From positions 62,001 to 126,000 of the forward strand of contig JANQQL010000024.1 of assembly GCA_028289345.1 (NCBI GenBank): a stretch of 64,000 nt of DNA. The letters are read 5' to 3'. A program made the translations under genes and the position numbers. Under the pieces are notes generated by a model, which made no database searches, had not been told where the DNA came from, and saw only the letters and a list, made by a program, of their open reading frames with translations. Source of the DNA: Planctomycetota bacterium. Lineage in GTDB: Bacteria > Planctomycetota > B15-G4 > SIAN01. Within the stretch, counting starts at the first letter, position 1; each line of letters begins with the position of its first letter. Positions 44,118 through 53,800 of the stretch are shown here, one piece after another.

Positions 44118-47100
44118 TCAGAACGGCTCGTTGCCCAGCTCGGGCAGCAGCCTCGTGAATCTGCCGCGGTGGTCCGTTTCAGCTTCCAGCGCCGTCCGCC
44201 CCTCGCCCTTGACGTAGGCTCCCTCGGGTTTGCCACCGAACCGTGCCTGTTTCCTTTCCCACCCGAGCTCTCGCATCGCGTCACCCATACGCTGGTTCAT
44301 GTCTTGGGTGCGTCGGTCGGGCTGGATTCCAAGGATCTCCCAGACTGTCCTTGCCGCGATTTTTCCCTCACGGTCACCCAGCGTAGCAGACAAGCTGTCG
44401 AGGAATGGGTCAACCACGCGGCGTTCTTCCTGGGCCTGTGCGGCGTCCGAATACAGCGACGACTCAAGCCGAATCGAATCGTCCGCCGCCTCCCGGGCCA
44501 CAGCCTCGGCCCAGAGCTGGTCTCGATCCCGTTGGAGCCGTTCCAGGTCGATCGTTCCCGTTCTGACCGGCCAGAAGCGTCGGTTTCCCGTGTTATCCCG
44601 CAAGTAACGCTCGCTGTTGGTGGTGCCTATGACAACGAACTGCCGCGGCACCTCGATGGGCAACCTGCCGTACGACATGCGTGCCCGGTCGATGCGCCTC
44701 GACAGGCAGGATTTCAGGTGCTCCACGTCGCCCTTGCGCATTCCCTTGAGTTCGCCTGCCTCTACTATCCACCGCCCCGCAGTGGACTCAATGAACCGCT
44801 TGGCATCGGCGTTGAGCGGAAGGTCGTCTGAGAACCAATCTGGGCACACAGCAAGCACCCCAAGCGCTGTAGATTTGCTAGTGCCTTGCTTGCCTTCCAG
44901 GACCATCATTTCGTCGAACTTGCAGCCGGGCTTGCGAACCCGGCGGACCGCAGCAACAAGCACGATTCGACCAACGGCGCGCGCATACTCTGAGTTCTCG
45001 ACGCCCAGGTACGTCGTCAGCCACGAGTCCAACCTGGGCGTGCCGTCCCACTCTAAGCCGGCCAGGTACTCTCGGACGGGGTGTCGCTTATTCCTCAGCG
45101 CCTGGTCCTGCACAATCGCCCAGAAGCGCTCTCGCTTCACGAAAAGGCGGAACTGCTCCTCGATCCTCAGCCACATATGGTTGACCGCCGCGTCGTTGAG
45201 AGCGGTCCCGAACTCCTCCAATCCGTGTACGAGCGACCTTCCGGAGAACTCGTCGAGCTCCAGCTCCAAGCCAAGCTTCGCGATACCAATCCGGACATTG
45301 CGCTGGCTAGGAACGGGTTTCCCGTCTTCGCAGGTGAACTCCTCGGCCGCCACTCTTGCGCGCTCGATTTGCCGCAGTGCGTAGCGCTCGACCGCCGAAT
45401 CCGAGACCTTGTCCAAGACCGACTCGGAGACTGCATAGCGGTTGTCTGTGATGATTGAGTAGATGACCTCGTCCTCGACGCCGTCGCGGACCAGGTCGCA
45501 GACGACGCGCCAGAGGACCTCGGAGCGCGACGGGTACTTCGTCGGGTCCGCCGGGTCGGTGCCCTGGGCGATGAGGACCTTGGTCTTTGGTCCTACCGAT
45601 TGCGGTAGTTCGTCAAGTGACTCGATCCTTCGAATGTTCTCCATGTCGACGACTACCGGCGCCTTCTCCCTGGCGCGCGATGACTTCTTCCTCGGTCCAG
45701 CCGGTTCGAACTGTCTCAGTTCGTACCGGTAGTCCTCGTGGAAGTGAATCACACGTGCAAGAGCGGGCACCCGTCGGACTGCGCGCTTCTTCGCGTCCGG
45801 CCAGTTTGTGGTACCTGGCATTCGCAAGACTCGGTCCACGTCGTGGCACGAGTCGGCGCCCAGAGCGGCCTCGAGGCCGCGGCTGCGCGACTCCATTTCC
45901 TCGACGCGACCCTGCCACCACCGATCGGCTTCGAGTTCGTCAAGCGGTTCCTCCGCACCTCCCCCCAGCCGCATCTTGTCTCCGGATCGCCTCCGCTCGA
46001 GACTGACCGGCTCCGACAGAAGCCAGCACGCCTGGTAGCCGTTGCCCGAGTCCACTAGGATGCTGGGTGCCGGCTCGTGACTCGACAGCGAGTCCCGGAT
46101 CCGCTCACGTTCTTTCTCGAGGTCTCGGTCCTTGGCGGGGTCTACGTCCACGTGGAGCACGTTGACGGTCTTGATGACTTCCTTCGACGCCTTCTTGCCG
46201 GTGCAGCGCGTCGTGTTGGGGTTCCAGTAGACGTTCCACCCCCTGGCGTTCAACTTGAGGAAGCTGGCCAGGTTCGAGTCGGCCACATGAAAGGTCCACG
46301 TGGGTGCCGGGCTGCCCCGGAACGTATCGCCGTCAGCGTGGACGAGGGTGACGGTGACCGACCCGAACACGTCGATGACGCGCTGGGCGAACTCAAGCGC
46401 ATCGTTCAGGTCCACCTCCAAGAACTCCACGAGGTCGTACGACGGCGCGTCCTCGGGCGTTGCAGGAGGTGCGGCTGAGACGACCATGAACTCTCCCTCC
46501 ACGATCAGCCGCCGCTGGAGTTCGCCGGTGCACCGCTTGACGTCAGAGCCCCCGAGCGGCCCGCGGGTGCGCCAGGTCAGGAAGGTCGCGTCGTCGCCCT
46601 CGACCACGTCGCTGGGGGTCGGGACGCCAGGCGGCCCATTCCCTGCCTGCAGCTCGGCGACACGCCTTCGAGCGCCCTCCTGGATCTCGTAGGTCTCACT
46701 ACCGTCAGCCGACCGGTAGCGGTGCGGGACCTTGAGGCAGATCCAGCGGTCGAAGTCCGAGGGCCCGTACGGCCGGCCGAATAGCTCGTCTGGAACGCCC
46801 GGATCATCCGGCCAGCTATCCACAAACCGAGTCTTATCTGGTAGGTCGAATGCGACGAACTGCATCCGGCTCTGCGCAACCCGCAGCTCGTCTTCGTCAT
46901 ATCCCGCAACGTCCCACTCCAACCCGCATCCACCCGCGCCGAAGTCTAAGACTCGAGTCGCCATCGGTAGGCCAGACGGAGGGTCATTGCGTAGTTCGCG
47001 GGCGCGGTGCAGGAGCTTGCCGAGCACCGCGTCGTGCTCGGCGCCTTCCAGCTTCCGCCAAATTGTGAATCGAGCCCGGAGCTTGGCTGGAGTGGAGCTC

Positions 47101-47186
47101 GGGGCTACTACAGAGGGCATGCAGCCAGTGTCATCCGGTCCGGTTCCGCCGCCAGCGGGCCGGACCCCGTCTTTTTCACCGCTCAT
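44118..47186 (-). CDS. primase-helicase replication protein, VapE (virulence-associated E) type
   Basis: The ATG at 47186 follows GGAGG by six bases; a GTG six bases earlier is also possible. The 1022-residue protein has an N-terminal unknown region (1-250), then a primase-like (RepB/AEP type) domain with VLHVDVDPAKDRD (about residue 347) and LVDSGNGYQACWLL, a helical linker, and the VapE superfamily 3-like ATPase at about 700-960: REYLAGLEWDGTPRLDSWL, Walker A LEGKQGTSKSTALG, IVEAGELKGMRKGDVEHLK, and VVIGTTNSERYLRDNTGNRR with FWPVRTG. A winged-helix-like tail closes it. Such proteins are the replication initiators of phage satellites and some plasmids. It lies between the HTH genes and the iteron cluster, its presumed target. 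Confidence 0.9.
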   Translation of the reverse strand: MSGEKDGVRPAGGGTGPDDTGCMPSVVAPSSTPAKLRARFTIWRKLEGAEHDAVLGKLLHRARELRNDPPSGLPMATRVLDFGAGGCGLEWDVAGYDEDELRVAQSRMQFVAFDLPDKTRFVDSWPDDPGVPDELFGRPYGPSDFDRWICLKVPHRYRSADGSETYEIQEGARRRVAELQAGNGPPGVPTPSDVVEGDDATFLTWRTRGPLGGSDVKRCTGELQRRLIVEGEFMVVSAAPPATPEDAPSYDLVEFLEVDLNDALEFAQRVIDVFGSVTVTLVHADGDTFRGSPAPTWTFHVADSNLASFLKLNARGWNVYWNPNTTRCTGKKASKEVIKTVNVLHVDVDPAKDRDLEKERERIRDSLSSHEPAPSILVDSGNGYQACWLLSEPVSLERRRSGDKMRLGGGAEEPLDELEADRWWQGRVEEMESRSRGLEAALGADSCHDVDRVLRMPGTTNWPDAKKRAVRRVPALARVIHFHEDYRYELRQFEPAGPRKKSSRAREKAPVVVDMENIRRIESLDELPQSVGPKTKVLIAQGTDPADPTKYPSRSEVLWRVVCDLVRDGVEDEVIYSIITDNRYAVSESVLDKVSDSAVERYALRQIERARVAAEEFTCEDGKPVPSQRNVRIGIAKLGLELELDEFSGRSLVHGLEEFGTALNDAAVNHMWLRIEEQFRLFVKRERFWAIVQDQALRNKRHPVREYLAGLEWDGTPRLDSWLTTYLGVENSEYARAVGRIVLVAAVRRVRKPGCKFDEMMVLEGKQGTSKSTALGVLAVCPDWFSDDLPLNADAKRFIESTAGRWIVEAGELKGMRKGDVEHLKSCLSRRIDRARMSYGRLPIEVPRQFVVIGTTNSERYLRDNTGNRRFWPVRTGTIDLERLQRDRDQLWAEAVAREAADDSIRLESSLYSDAAQAQEERRVVDPFLDSLSATLGDREGKIAARTVWEILGIQPDRRTQDMNQRMGDAMRELGWERKQARFGGKPEGAYVKGEGRTALEAETDHRGRFTRLLPELGNEPF

Positions 47187-47382
47187 CGCCACCCTCCTTC
47201 CGGCTTTCGAGGTAGTCGATCAAGTCGCGGATGTCGTAACCGACACAGCGTGCGGACAGGCGAACGACTCGGGGGCCCTTCCCTTTCCACCTCCAATTGC
47301 TCAAGGTGCGCGGGCTCACGCCCAGGATGCGCGCGGCCTCACGACTGCGGACGATCTGGGGACGTTCCGATTGTGCTTTCAT
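47176..47382 (-). CDS. AlpA/MerR-like HTH protein (third of three)
   Basis: 68 residues from MKAQSERPQIVRSREAARIL. The helix-turn-helix is EAARILGVSPRTLSNWRWKG followed by GPRVVRLSARCVGYDIRDLI, the wing and trailing helix found in AlpA and excisionase-like regulators. It starts inside the stop of the previous HTH gene (4-bp overlap) and its own end overlaps the replication gene by 11 bp. A role in controlling the replication operon or in excision is likely; which of the three does what cannot be read from sequence. Confidence 0.82.
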   Translation of the reverse strand: MKAQSERPQIVRSREAARILGVSPRTLSNWRWKGKGPRVVRLSARCVGYDIRDLIDYLESRKEGGDER

Positions 47383-47633
47383 CGCTCGCCCTCCCGGCGG
47401 TTGCGGGCGAGCCAGTCCAAGACGTCGCGCTTCGCGTAACGCACGAGCCCTCTCGGCCCCATTGAGAACCACGCGGGGCCGATTCGGCGAGCACGCCAGT
47501 GCGAGAGAACGCTCGGCGTGACGCGCAGGAAGTCGGCGAGCTCATCAACCGTTGAAAGGTCCGGTAGGGCGTCGACTCCTTCGCTGGGGTCGTGACGTCT
47601 ACGCGAGGCAGTGGGTGATTTGGAGGCGCTCAT
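47379..47633 (-). CDS. AlpA/excisionase-like HTH protein (second of three)
   Basis: 84 residues from MSASKSPTASRRRHDPSEG; the first 25 residues are polar and probably flexible. The HTH is STVDELADFLRVTPSVLSHW followed by RARRIGPAWFSMGPRGLVRY and a closing helix (AKRDVLDWLARN). Both ends overlap the neighbouring HTH genes by 4 bp. The recognition helix differs from those of its two neighbours, so the three probably bind different sites. Confidence 0.82.
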   Translation of the reverse strand: MSASKSPTASRRRHDPSEGVDALPDLSTVDELADFLRVTPSVLSHWRARRIGPAWFSMGPRGLVRYAKRDVLDWLARNRREGER

Positions 47634-47818
47634 CGGACAGCGCACTCCCGCGCCCAGGCGTCCAAGGCCGCGCGCTCGTAGCGCAGTTGATGGCCGATCC
47701 TGACCGCCGTAGGACCGTTGCCGGCCTTGCGGAGCCGGATCAGTGTCCGGACGCTGATGCCCAGGTGGGCGGCGGCTTCTGGCTCAGAGAACCAGGTCTT
47801 GAGTTCCTGTTGCTTCAT
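47630..47818 (-). CDS. AlpA/excisionase-like HTH protein (first of three)
   Basis: 62 residues from MKQQELKTWFSEPEAAAHLG; GGGAGA upstream supports this start over the longer frame from 47887. The HTH is EPEAAAHLGISVRTLIRLRK, followed by AGNGPTAVRIGHQLRYERAA and the short C-terminal helix LDAWARECAVR. It is the most typical excisionase-like member and the first gene of the leftward operon, so it is the best candidate for the element's directionality factor or AlpA-type activator. Confidence 0.85.
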   Translation of the reverse strand: MKQQELKTWFSEPEAAAHLGISVRTLIRLRKAGNGPTAVRIGHQLRYERAALDAWARECAVR

Positions 47819-48096
47819 CGCGGGTATCTCCCAGTTGGGGGCCGCGATGGTGGAACGTGCCGCAATGGACGAACCCCACCGCGGCACCAGATTGTGGTGC
47901 TCTTGGTGGGGTCCGCGAAGTGCCCTACTCAGGCGGCAAGACGATTTCGGGGCACTTCGATGAACCCGGTCGAAACGGGGCGCCCGCCATGCCGATGCGG
48001 GCTATCGCTGTCGGACGGTAAGAGTGCTGCCATCCACTATCCAACATCGCACAGGCGTGGCGATTGTCAAGCAAGAGAACTGATGTACAGTTGAGC
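47819..48096. promoter_or_regulatory. divergent control region of the island
   Basis: 278 bp between the leftward HTH operon and the rightward unknown gene. TTGTCA on the plus strand (48064-48069) and TTGACA on the minus strand (48070-48065) overlap, so two divergent promoters may share one -35 region; rightward, TACAGT follows at 16 bp, while no good leftward -10 is seen. A regulator bound here could switch both directions. Confidence 0.4.
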
Positions 48097-48612
48097 ATGT
48101 TCCTCTGCAACCGACCCGACCTCGGCTCCCCACAACACGCCCTGATCGAACGCCTCCTGCCCGAGTACGAGGCGATCAAAGCCCAGCGCCGCGCGGCGCC
48201 TCGGGACCGCCGAAAGGAACTGAAAGCGCGCCTTCACGCAGTAGAGGCGCAGCTCCACGACGCACTGGGCGGGGAGGCGGAGGTCCCCACGCCCAGCGGC
48301 TACGTCGTAGTCCGCGAGTTCAAGGTCTGGCTCACGGGGGACGTCGACCAAGAGGCGGCAGACGAGTGGATCGAGGCGTTCCCAGAATGGGCAAGGGGTA
48401 CGACGCGACCCCGTAGCCGCAAGCGGTTCTTGGCCGAGTGCCTCAACGACGGCCTGCACCCGCAAAAGGAAGTCTTTGCCTATGACTACCGACGCTCCGT
48501 GACCGTCAGAAAGGTCCCGGGTGATCCGCAGGCAACGCATGAGGCGCTCGAACGGCAGGCTGCGGAGTGGGCTGACGAACAGCGGCGCTGGGCGTCGCTC
48601 CCGCCGTTCTGA
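48097..48612 (+). CDS. unknown island protein
   Basis: 171 residues from the ATG at 48097 (MFLCNRPDLGSPQ); in-frame TTG codons at 48064 and 48091 are alternatives and no ribosome site is clear. The N-terminal half is a charged amphipathic helix pair (HALIERLLPEYEAIKAQRRA, ARLHAVEAQLHDAL), the second half is more beta-like (GYVVVREFKVWLTGDVDQEA, FAYDYRRSVTVRKVPG) and ends in a helix. I do not recognise a family. It is the only gene divergent from the replication operon and lies next to attR, a position where satellites often keep a regulator or an anti-helper-phage gene. Confidence 0.6.
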   Translation: MFLCNRPDLGSPQHALIERLLPEYEAIKAQRRAAPRDRRKELKARLHAVEAQLHDALGGEAEVPTPSGYVVVREFKVWLTGDVDQEAADEWIEAFPEWARGTTRPRSRKRFLAECLNDGLHPQKEVFAYDYRRSVTVRKVPGDPQATHEALERQAAEWADEQRRWASLPPF

Positions 48613-48706
48613 CCTAGCGGTTCTTAAACCCGCGCCCCTTGGGACAACGATTGCCGACGGTGTCGCAACGTCTTACGCTGGTCGAAATCCAACTCTGAGT
48701 TACGGT

Positions 48707-48721
48707 CGTTGTTACAACGAT
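48707..48721 (+). promoter_or_regulatory. candidate integrase arm-binding site, right end
   Basis: CGTTGTTAC at 48707-48715 is identical to the motif at 30303. The same bases overlap an imperfect inverted copy (TCGTTGTTACAACGA). It is 72 bp from attR, mirroring the left end. Confidence 0.45.
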
Positions 48722-48786
48722 GCGAGAGTGCTTCGATCCCCGTAACTCGCGACTCGCAACGGAGATGTGCCAAGTGGACACCCTCA

Positions 48787-48833
48787 CTTACAAGCAGGGG
48801 GTCGCTGGTTCGAGTCCAGCATCGCCCACCATG
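48787..48833 (+). repeat. attR, second copy of the 47-bp repeat
   Basis: Identical to the 3' part of tRNA-Val at 30173-30219, with the T-arm and CCCACCA end but no 5' half, so it is not a tRNA gene. It marks the right end of the island. Confidence 0.95.
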
Positions 48834-48926
48834 TTTCCATGCGTCGGGCATCAAAGCGTCCCACCCTCGGCTAGCCCCATCGCACGGATCGACGATCGAC
48901 GACAGAGCCTCTCGGACCAAGAACGG

Positions 48927-50360
48927 TCATTCTCCCCGCAAGCTCTTCAACATCGCTTTCGCGCCGCCGTTGTAAGGGTTCTGCCGGAGCGACTCCTCAT
49001 ATGCTCGGATGGCCTGCTCTCGATGCCCGGCACGGGCATGAGCTTCTCCCAGGCTGTCCCACGCGTTGGCGTCGTCCGGGCGCACTCTTACGAACAGCTC
49101 GAAGGCCTGGACGGCTTCGTTGAATCGGTCGCGTTCTAGGAACAGGTAACCCACACGGTTCATCGTTTTGCTGCTGGGGCGATCCCAGGCTCCCTCCTGG
49201 TCTGCTTTTCGCCAGAGTGACTCGGCGGCGTCGATGCCATCGGTCGACAGAGTCTGGTACATCGAACGCGCAAGGTTGCGACGGGGTGGCGCTTCGTCGA
49301 ATCCGAGGGGGATGTTGGCGAGCTGGTTGTAGAGATCCTCAGTCCAGGCCGGCTGGTTGTTGGACAACGCGACTACGGTCAATCCGTGCTCCACGTAGAT
49401 GGCCAGTGCCGACGCATAGCCATCAGTGGAGCCCCCGTGATAGATCACGCTTCCCTTGGGCTCCCCGGACTCGCGCGCCGGCCAGGAATAGGGAAAGGTA
49501 AACACACCCAAGTTCTCGGCACGCAGCAAGGCGACACTCTCCGGAGAGAGCACCTTCGGCTCGAGCAGTTCCCTCGCCCAGAGGTGCAGGTCTCCGACCG
49601 TGGAATAGAGGGACCCACCGCCGGTCTGCGCCGACCTTGCCGTCTTCAACACGGGAACCACCTCGTCGATCAGGGTGGAATGCCCCGAGGCCACCTCCTC
49701 TTCGCCGGAGTGGTTCGTCGCGTGACGCGTCCGGCGCATTCCCAGCGGTTCGAACAGCAGCTCGTCCATCGCCTCTCCGTAGGAAGACGCCGTGACTTCC
49801 TCAAGCACCGCCGCCAGGACCACGTATCCGAGATTGCTGTAGGCGTGCACGGAACCCGGCTCGGACTGCAGCTCCGTCTTGTTGACCTCCTCGATCAGCT
49901 CATCCAATGTGAACTCTCGATCCGGTTCGGCAGGCCCTCCGAGAAAGATGTCTCGGCGCAGCCCGGCACGGTGTTGAAGAATCTGCAGGATCGTCATGCG
50001 CTCGCCGAGATCACTGCGCAACGTCGGAAGGTACTCCGAAACCGGATCCTCGAAGCTCACCTCTCCTTGCTCACGAAGCCGAAGCAGCGCGGCGGCCGTG
50101 AACTGTTTCGACAGGGAAGCGATCGGGTAGACCGTGTCGATCGAGTTCGGTCGATTCCCTCCGATCGACGCCGCGCCATAGCCCTTCTGGAACAGAATCT
50201 CGTCGTGCCTCGCGACGAGCACAGTTCCCTGGAAGAGTCCCCAGTGGTGGTACGCGTCTGCCATCGCCTCCAGACGCGAGGATTCCGTGGCAATGATCGC
50301 CTTAGGAGCAAGGAGCACAGCGACGGTGACCCCCATCGCCGGAGTGAAGAACGAGATCAT
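48927..50360 (-). CDS. serine hydrolase (beta-lactamase-like) with C-terminal TPRs
   Basis: 477 residues with a signal-like start (FFTPAMGVTVAVLLAPKAII). The peptidase part has S-x-x-K in IASLSKQFTA (Ser82, Lys85), LQILQHRAGLRRD, Y-S-N in VHAYSNLGYVVL and HGG in VIYHGGSTDGYAS: the three motifs of the class C beta-lactamase/DD-peptidase fold are complete. Residues about 400-475 are two TPR-like helix pairs (NRVGYLFLERDRFNEAVQAF, DDANAWDSLGEAHARAGHRE), an arrangement known from exported serine hydrolases of unknown substrate. It is the first chromosomal gene right of the island and ends 94 bp from attR. Confidence 0.9.
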   Translation of the reverse strand: MISFFTPAMGVTVAVLLAPKAIIATESSRLEAMADAYHHWGLFQGTVLVARHDEILFQKGYGAASIGGNRPNSIDTVYPIASLSKQFTAAALLRLREQGEVSFEDPVSEYLPTLRSDLGERMTILQILQHRAGLRRDIFLGGPAEPDREFTLDELIEEVNKTELQSEPGSVHAYSNLGYVVLAAVLEEVTASSYGEAMDELLFEPLGMRRTRHATNHSGEEEVASGHSTLIDEVVPVLKTARSAQTGGGSLYSTVGDLHLWARELLEPKVLSPESVALLRAENLGVFTFPYSWPARESGEPKGSVIYHGGSTDGYASALAIYVEHGLTVVALSNNQPAWTEDLYNQLANIPLGFDEAPPRRNLARSMYQTLSTDGIDAAESLWRKADQEGAWDRPSSKTMNRVGYLFLERDRFNEAVQAFELFVRVRPDDANAWDSLGEAHARAGHREQAIRAYEESLRQNPYNGGAKAMLKSLRGE

Positions 50361-50821
50361 GTTGGTTTTCCGGAGCGTTCGAAGTGGACGTACGTTTTCC
50401 AGACTACCCTCCTATACCTTGCCCGGTTCACGGCACGATGCAGAGGAGCTGAAGCGACGAATCTGTTCGCCTCGTCGACCGCGCCAGTGACGAGCGAGCA
50501 GCCTCCATCAACCACTCTTTGCAACCCGTTTGCCACTTGCGAAAGGGTTGCGGTGGAAGAAAATCCTCGCAAGTTGTGCGCGCCAACCCTCACGACTTCT
50601 ACGGTCCGTGCGAGCTCGCCTCGACCTCTGCCCCTTAGGCGTGTGGCTCCTTGCCAGTGATTGCAACACAACCCGGCTCCACGTCACTCGCCGATTGAAC
50701 ACGGTGGATGGGCAATGCATCGCACCTAAGTGACAATGGAAGTGGACCAGCTTCTTTCCGCAGAGCGCGCCACAGATGGGAAACTCTGACAGGAAAGCCT
50801 TGCGAGCCGGCATCGGCCGAA
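50361..50821. other. intergenic region
   Basis: 461 bp downstream of the sigma-factor operon and upstream of the serine hydrolase gene. No gene or strong structure is seen; the short open frames are arginine-rich. Confidence 0.45.
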
Positions 50822-53800
50822 TCACTCCGCGGGAACGCCGTCCTCGACCACAACGGTCACCGACGTCTGACGTCCAGGATCCACTCGAACGGTCAATGGA
50901 ACCATGTCTTCAGTCCAGGCCTGGTACTCCCCCGGAGCAAGCTCGTAGAACGTGACTTCCCCCTGACGATCGGAAGAGCCTTGCCAAGGACCATCCGTCG
51001 AATCGTCCAGGCTCCTCAGGAAGATGATTTGGCCCGACCGGGCGACTCCTTCGCGGGTCATCACAGAGACCCGCAAACTGGCAAGTCGGGTCAGAGTGAC
51101 GCGATACTCGAGCGTGCCGCCAGTCACGAGAGCCAAACTTTCCCCGTCAATCGGCAAATGCCCCGCTTTGTGACACGAAAGAAGCGTTCGTCCTGAGGGA
51201 AGCTGCACGAATCGCGCGTTTCCAAAGGCGTCGGTGCTGCTCTGCAGTGCTGGCAAGATTCGCGGCCGATCGGAAATCGAAAGCGTCACCTGAGCATCTG
51301 CGATGGGAAGTCCGCGATCATCGACTGCGGTTACGATCAAGCGTGACTCTGGTTCGAGCCAGTGTTCGATCCGAGGGAGATGGTCCTGGTACGGAATCTC
51401 CACGACCTCATAGTAATCTTCCGCAAATCCCTGGCTGGCCACGTGAAGGAGATACTTGCCGTCGGGTACGGTCGACAGTCGGTACTCTCCTTCCGCAGAC
51501 ACCCGGGAACCGCATCGAACTTCGCCGTTGACCATGGACAGAAGTGAGACGAGGGCATTGGACGCGGGAGAATCCTCATCGTCGAAGACCACTCCCCGCA
51601 AGGCGCCTCCAGGAACTCGGAATTCGAGGGTCCGCACTGGCTCCTCTTCACGAATGGACACTTCCTGCTCCAAAGCGAGGAGTGTTCCACGCTGACCTGA
51701 CGTCACACGAACGACATAGTCTCCCATCGGAACACCGAAGAAAGAAAATCGACCGTTGTCGTTGAGGGGAGAGCGGGCGAACTGTTCCAGGGTTTTCCCT
51801 CCCGCTTTCTGAAACAACACCGCTTCGTAGTTGACGCGTCCCGCCTGCGAGCCGAGGAGACGCCCGCCAACAACCCCCTCGGTCTGCGTAGAGAAATCCA
51901 CGCGACTTACCTGGCCGGAGGCAACACGCACCATCTTTGTTTGACAACCGTACTCTTCATGCTCCCACGCGCCCCACTGGTCCAAGAACTCGACGACATA
52001 GGATCCCGGCGCCAAACCATCTATCAGGAACGCACCATCAACGTCCGGCGTCACCGTGGTCTGGATCCAGGTGCCCGGAATCGTCGCAGACACGAAGCAA
52101 ACGGTGTCCGGACGCGACCACGGCACCGACACCTGGCCAGCGATGGAGCCGGTCGCCGCCACCACGATCTCGCGTGGGAACTCTCTCACATCGAGGTTCT
52201 CCAGAAAGATTCGACCATTCGAAGGGGTGTCTATCAGGAGCGAAAACCCTGAGGTGGAAACACCGGTCAGCTGGAACTGCCCCTGACCGTCCGTAGTTGC
52301 TGGAGCGTAGACCCTGCCGGCAACGGCATGACCGCCGAAGGAGGTGCCAGGGATGGAAATGATGGCACCCGAAATCGGCTCACCAGATTCATGGAGAACG
52401 CGGCCCCAGATGGACTCTCCACGGGACAAAACCACCTCCAGGTCGTCGGCTGCACCTCCCATCGGAATCGAGACGTCCCGAAGGGTCTTCGCAAGAAAGC
52501 CAGGCGCGACGAAGCGCAACTCGTTCGATCCCGGCCAGACATCGAACATCTGAAAGGCCCCTTCTGCAGACTGAAACTCCTCCCATTTGTCGAGTTCCAC
52601 TCGTGTGGTGTACTCCCAAGCCACCGGGAATCCACTCGGCACATTCTGAATCGAGAAGCGAGGCACCGGATGGCCATCGGTGTCTACCACGCGCCCGCGG
52701 AGGCTGCCACGCCGACGCATGACGACCACGATGTCCTCGTTTGGCGCAAGGATCCCGGGCATTTCCGCCAACGCATACCCGTCCTTGATGCCCTCCACCG
52801 TCAAGCGATGCCCCTCGGGAACCCAGTGCATGAACCAGGACCCATCAGGTTCCGACTCCATCACACCGATGAGAGTGCGCAAGTCTTCGTCGAACACCGA
52901 GACACTGACCTCAGAAACCGGCTCGCCTCGATCATCGACGACCCGGCCACGAAAGAGTGCTTCCGGTGGCAACTCGAACTTCAGGAACTTCGATTCCCCG
53001 GGCAGGATGTCGACACCCTCCACGACCGTGGCATAGCCCGGCCCGCCGACCTGGATCCGATTCAACCCCAGCGGAATCCCTTCGAGCCGGAACGTTCCGT
53101 GCTCGTTCGTAGGAGCCCGTCCTTCGAAAGCTGGCTCCCGACCACGACTGGTGAACATCACATTGACTTCAGGAAGTGGGTTCCCGTCATCATCACTGAC
53201 GATCCCAAGCAGGTGCCCTTTCTGACCTAGCCGGATGACCACGTGTTCATCATCGACCGGGCCGAACACGCTCTGAACGGGATACGATTCGGCATCGACC
53301 CTGAGGGTGGATAGCTCGCCCCCAAGCGCGCTCATTTCGAAGTCACCGTTCGGCCCGGAAATCGAAGTCTCCGTGGCGAACAGGTAGTCGAGACGGTGAA
53401 GGAAATCACTTTCCCAGGACTCTCCTCGCCCGATGGGCACGAACGTGATACGAGCGTCGACGACGGGACTCCCCGTGAGGTCGTCGACGACCTGTCCAGT
53501 AATCCTCATCGCCTCTTCGGCCGTGTGTTCCAAGTCGATGGAGTCCCCAGCACGCAGAGTCAGTGTTCTTCGGAAAGGCTCCCAGCCACGGGAACGCAGA
53601 ACGACAAGGAACTGACCCGAGCTCGGTGCGCGGAGTTCGGCAAACCCTTCCGCGTCAGTCCTCGCCATCGAAACCTGCACAGCCAGGAGGAGCTCGTCGA
53701 TCGCTAGCTCTGGACCCGGATCTGGGAGCTCCCTCGTCGAATCAGGGATCAGGAACAGCTTCAGGCCGGAAAGGCCGCGCCTTCGTGAATCGAGAATCTG

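Larger units (their letters stand above)
30173..48833. mobile_element. 18.7-kb integrated island at tRNA-Val, satellite-like
   Basis: The limits are two perfect 47-bp direct repeats (30173-30219 and 48787-48833), the left one covering the tRNA from the anticodon loop to beyond the CCA end. Inside, in order: tyrosine recombinase; type I restriction-modification operon with an AbiC-like gene; small membrane protein plus caspase/trypsin/STAND protein; then, leftward-reading, terminase small subunit-like gene, iteron cluster, primase/VapE protein, three AlpA-type HTH genes; and one rightward unknown gene. Base composition of the cargo, above all 39400-43100, is visibly poorer in G+C than the flanks. 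No structural phage genes, large terminase or conjugation genes are present. This set matches phage-inducible chromosomal islands and related satellites better than a prophage or an ICE. Confidence 0.88.

Noticed and set aside
48787-48833. Second tRNA-Val
   Set aside because: Only the 3' part is present; there is no 5' acceptor or D-arm. It is the attR copy.
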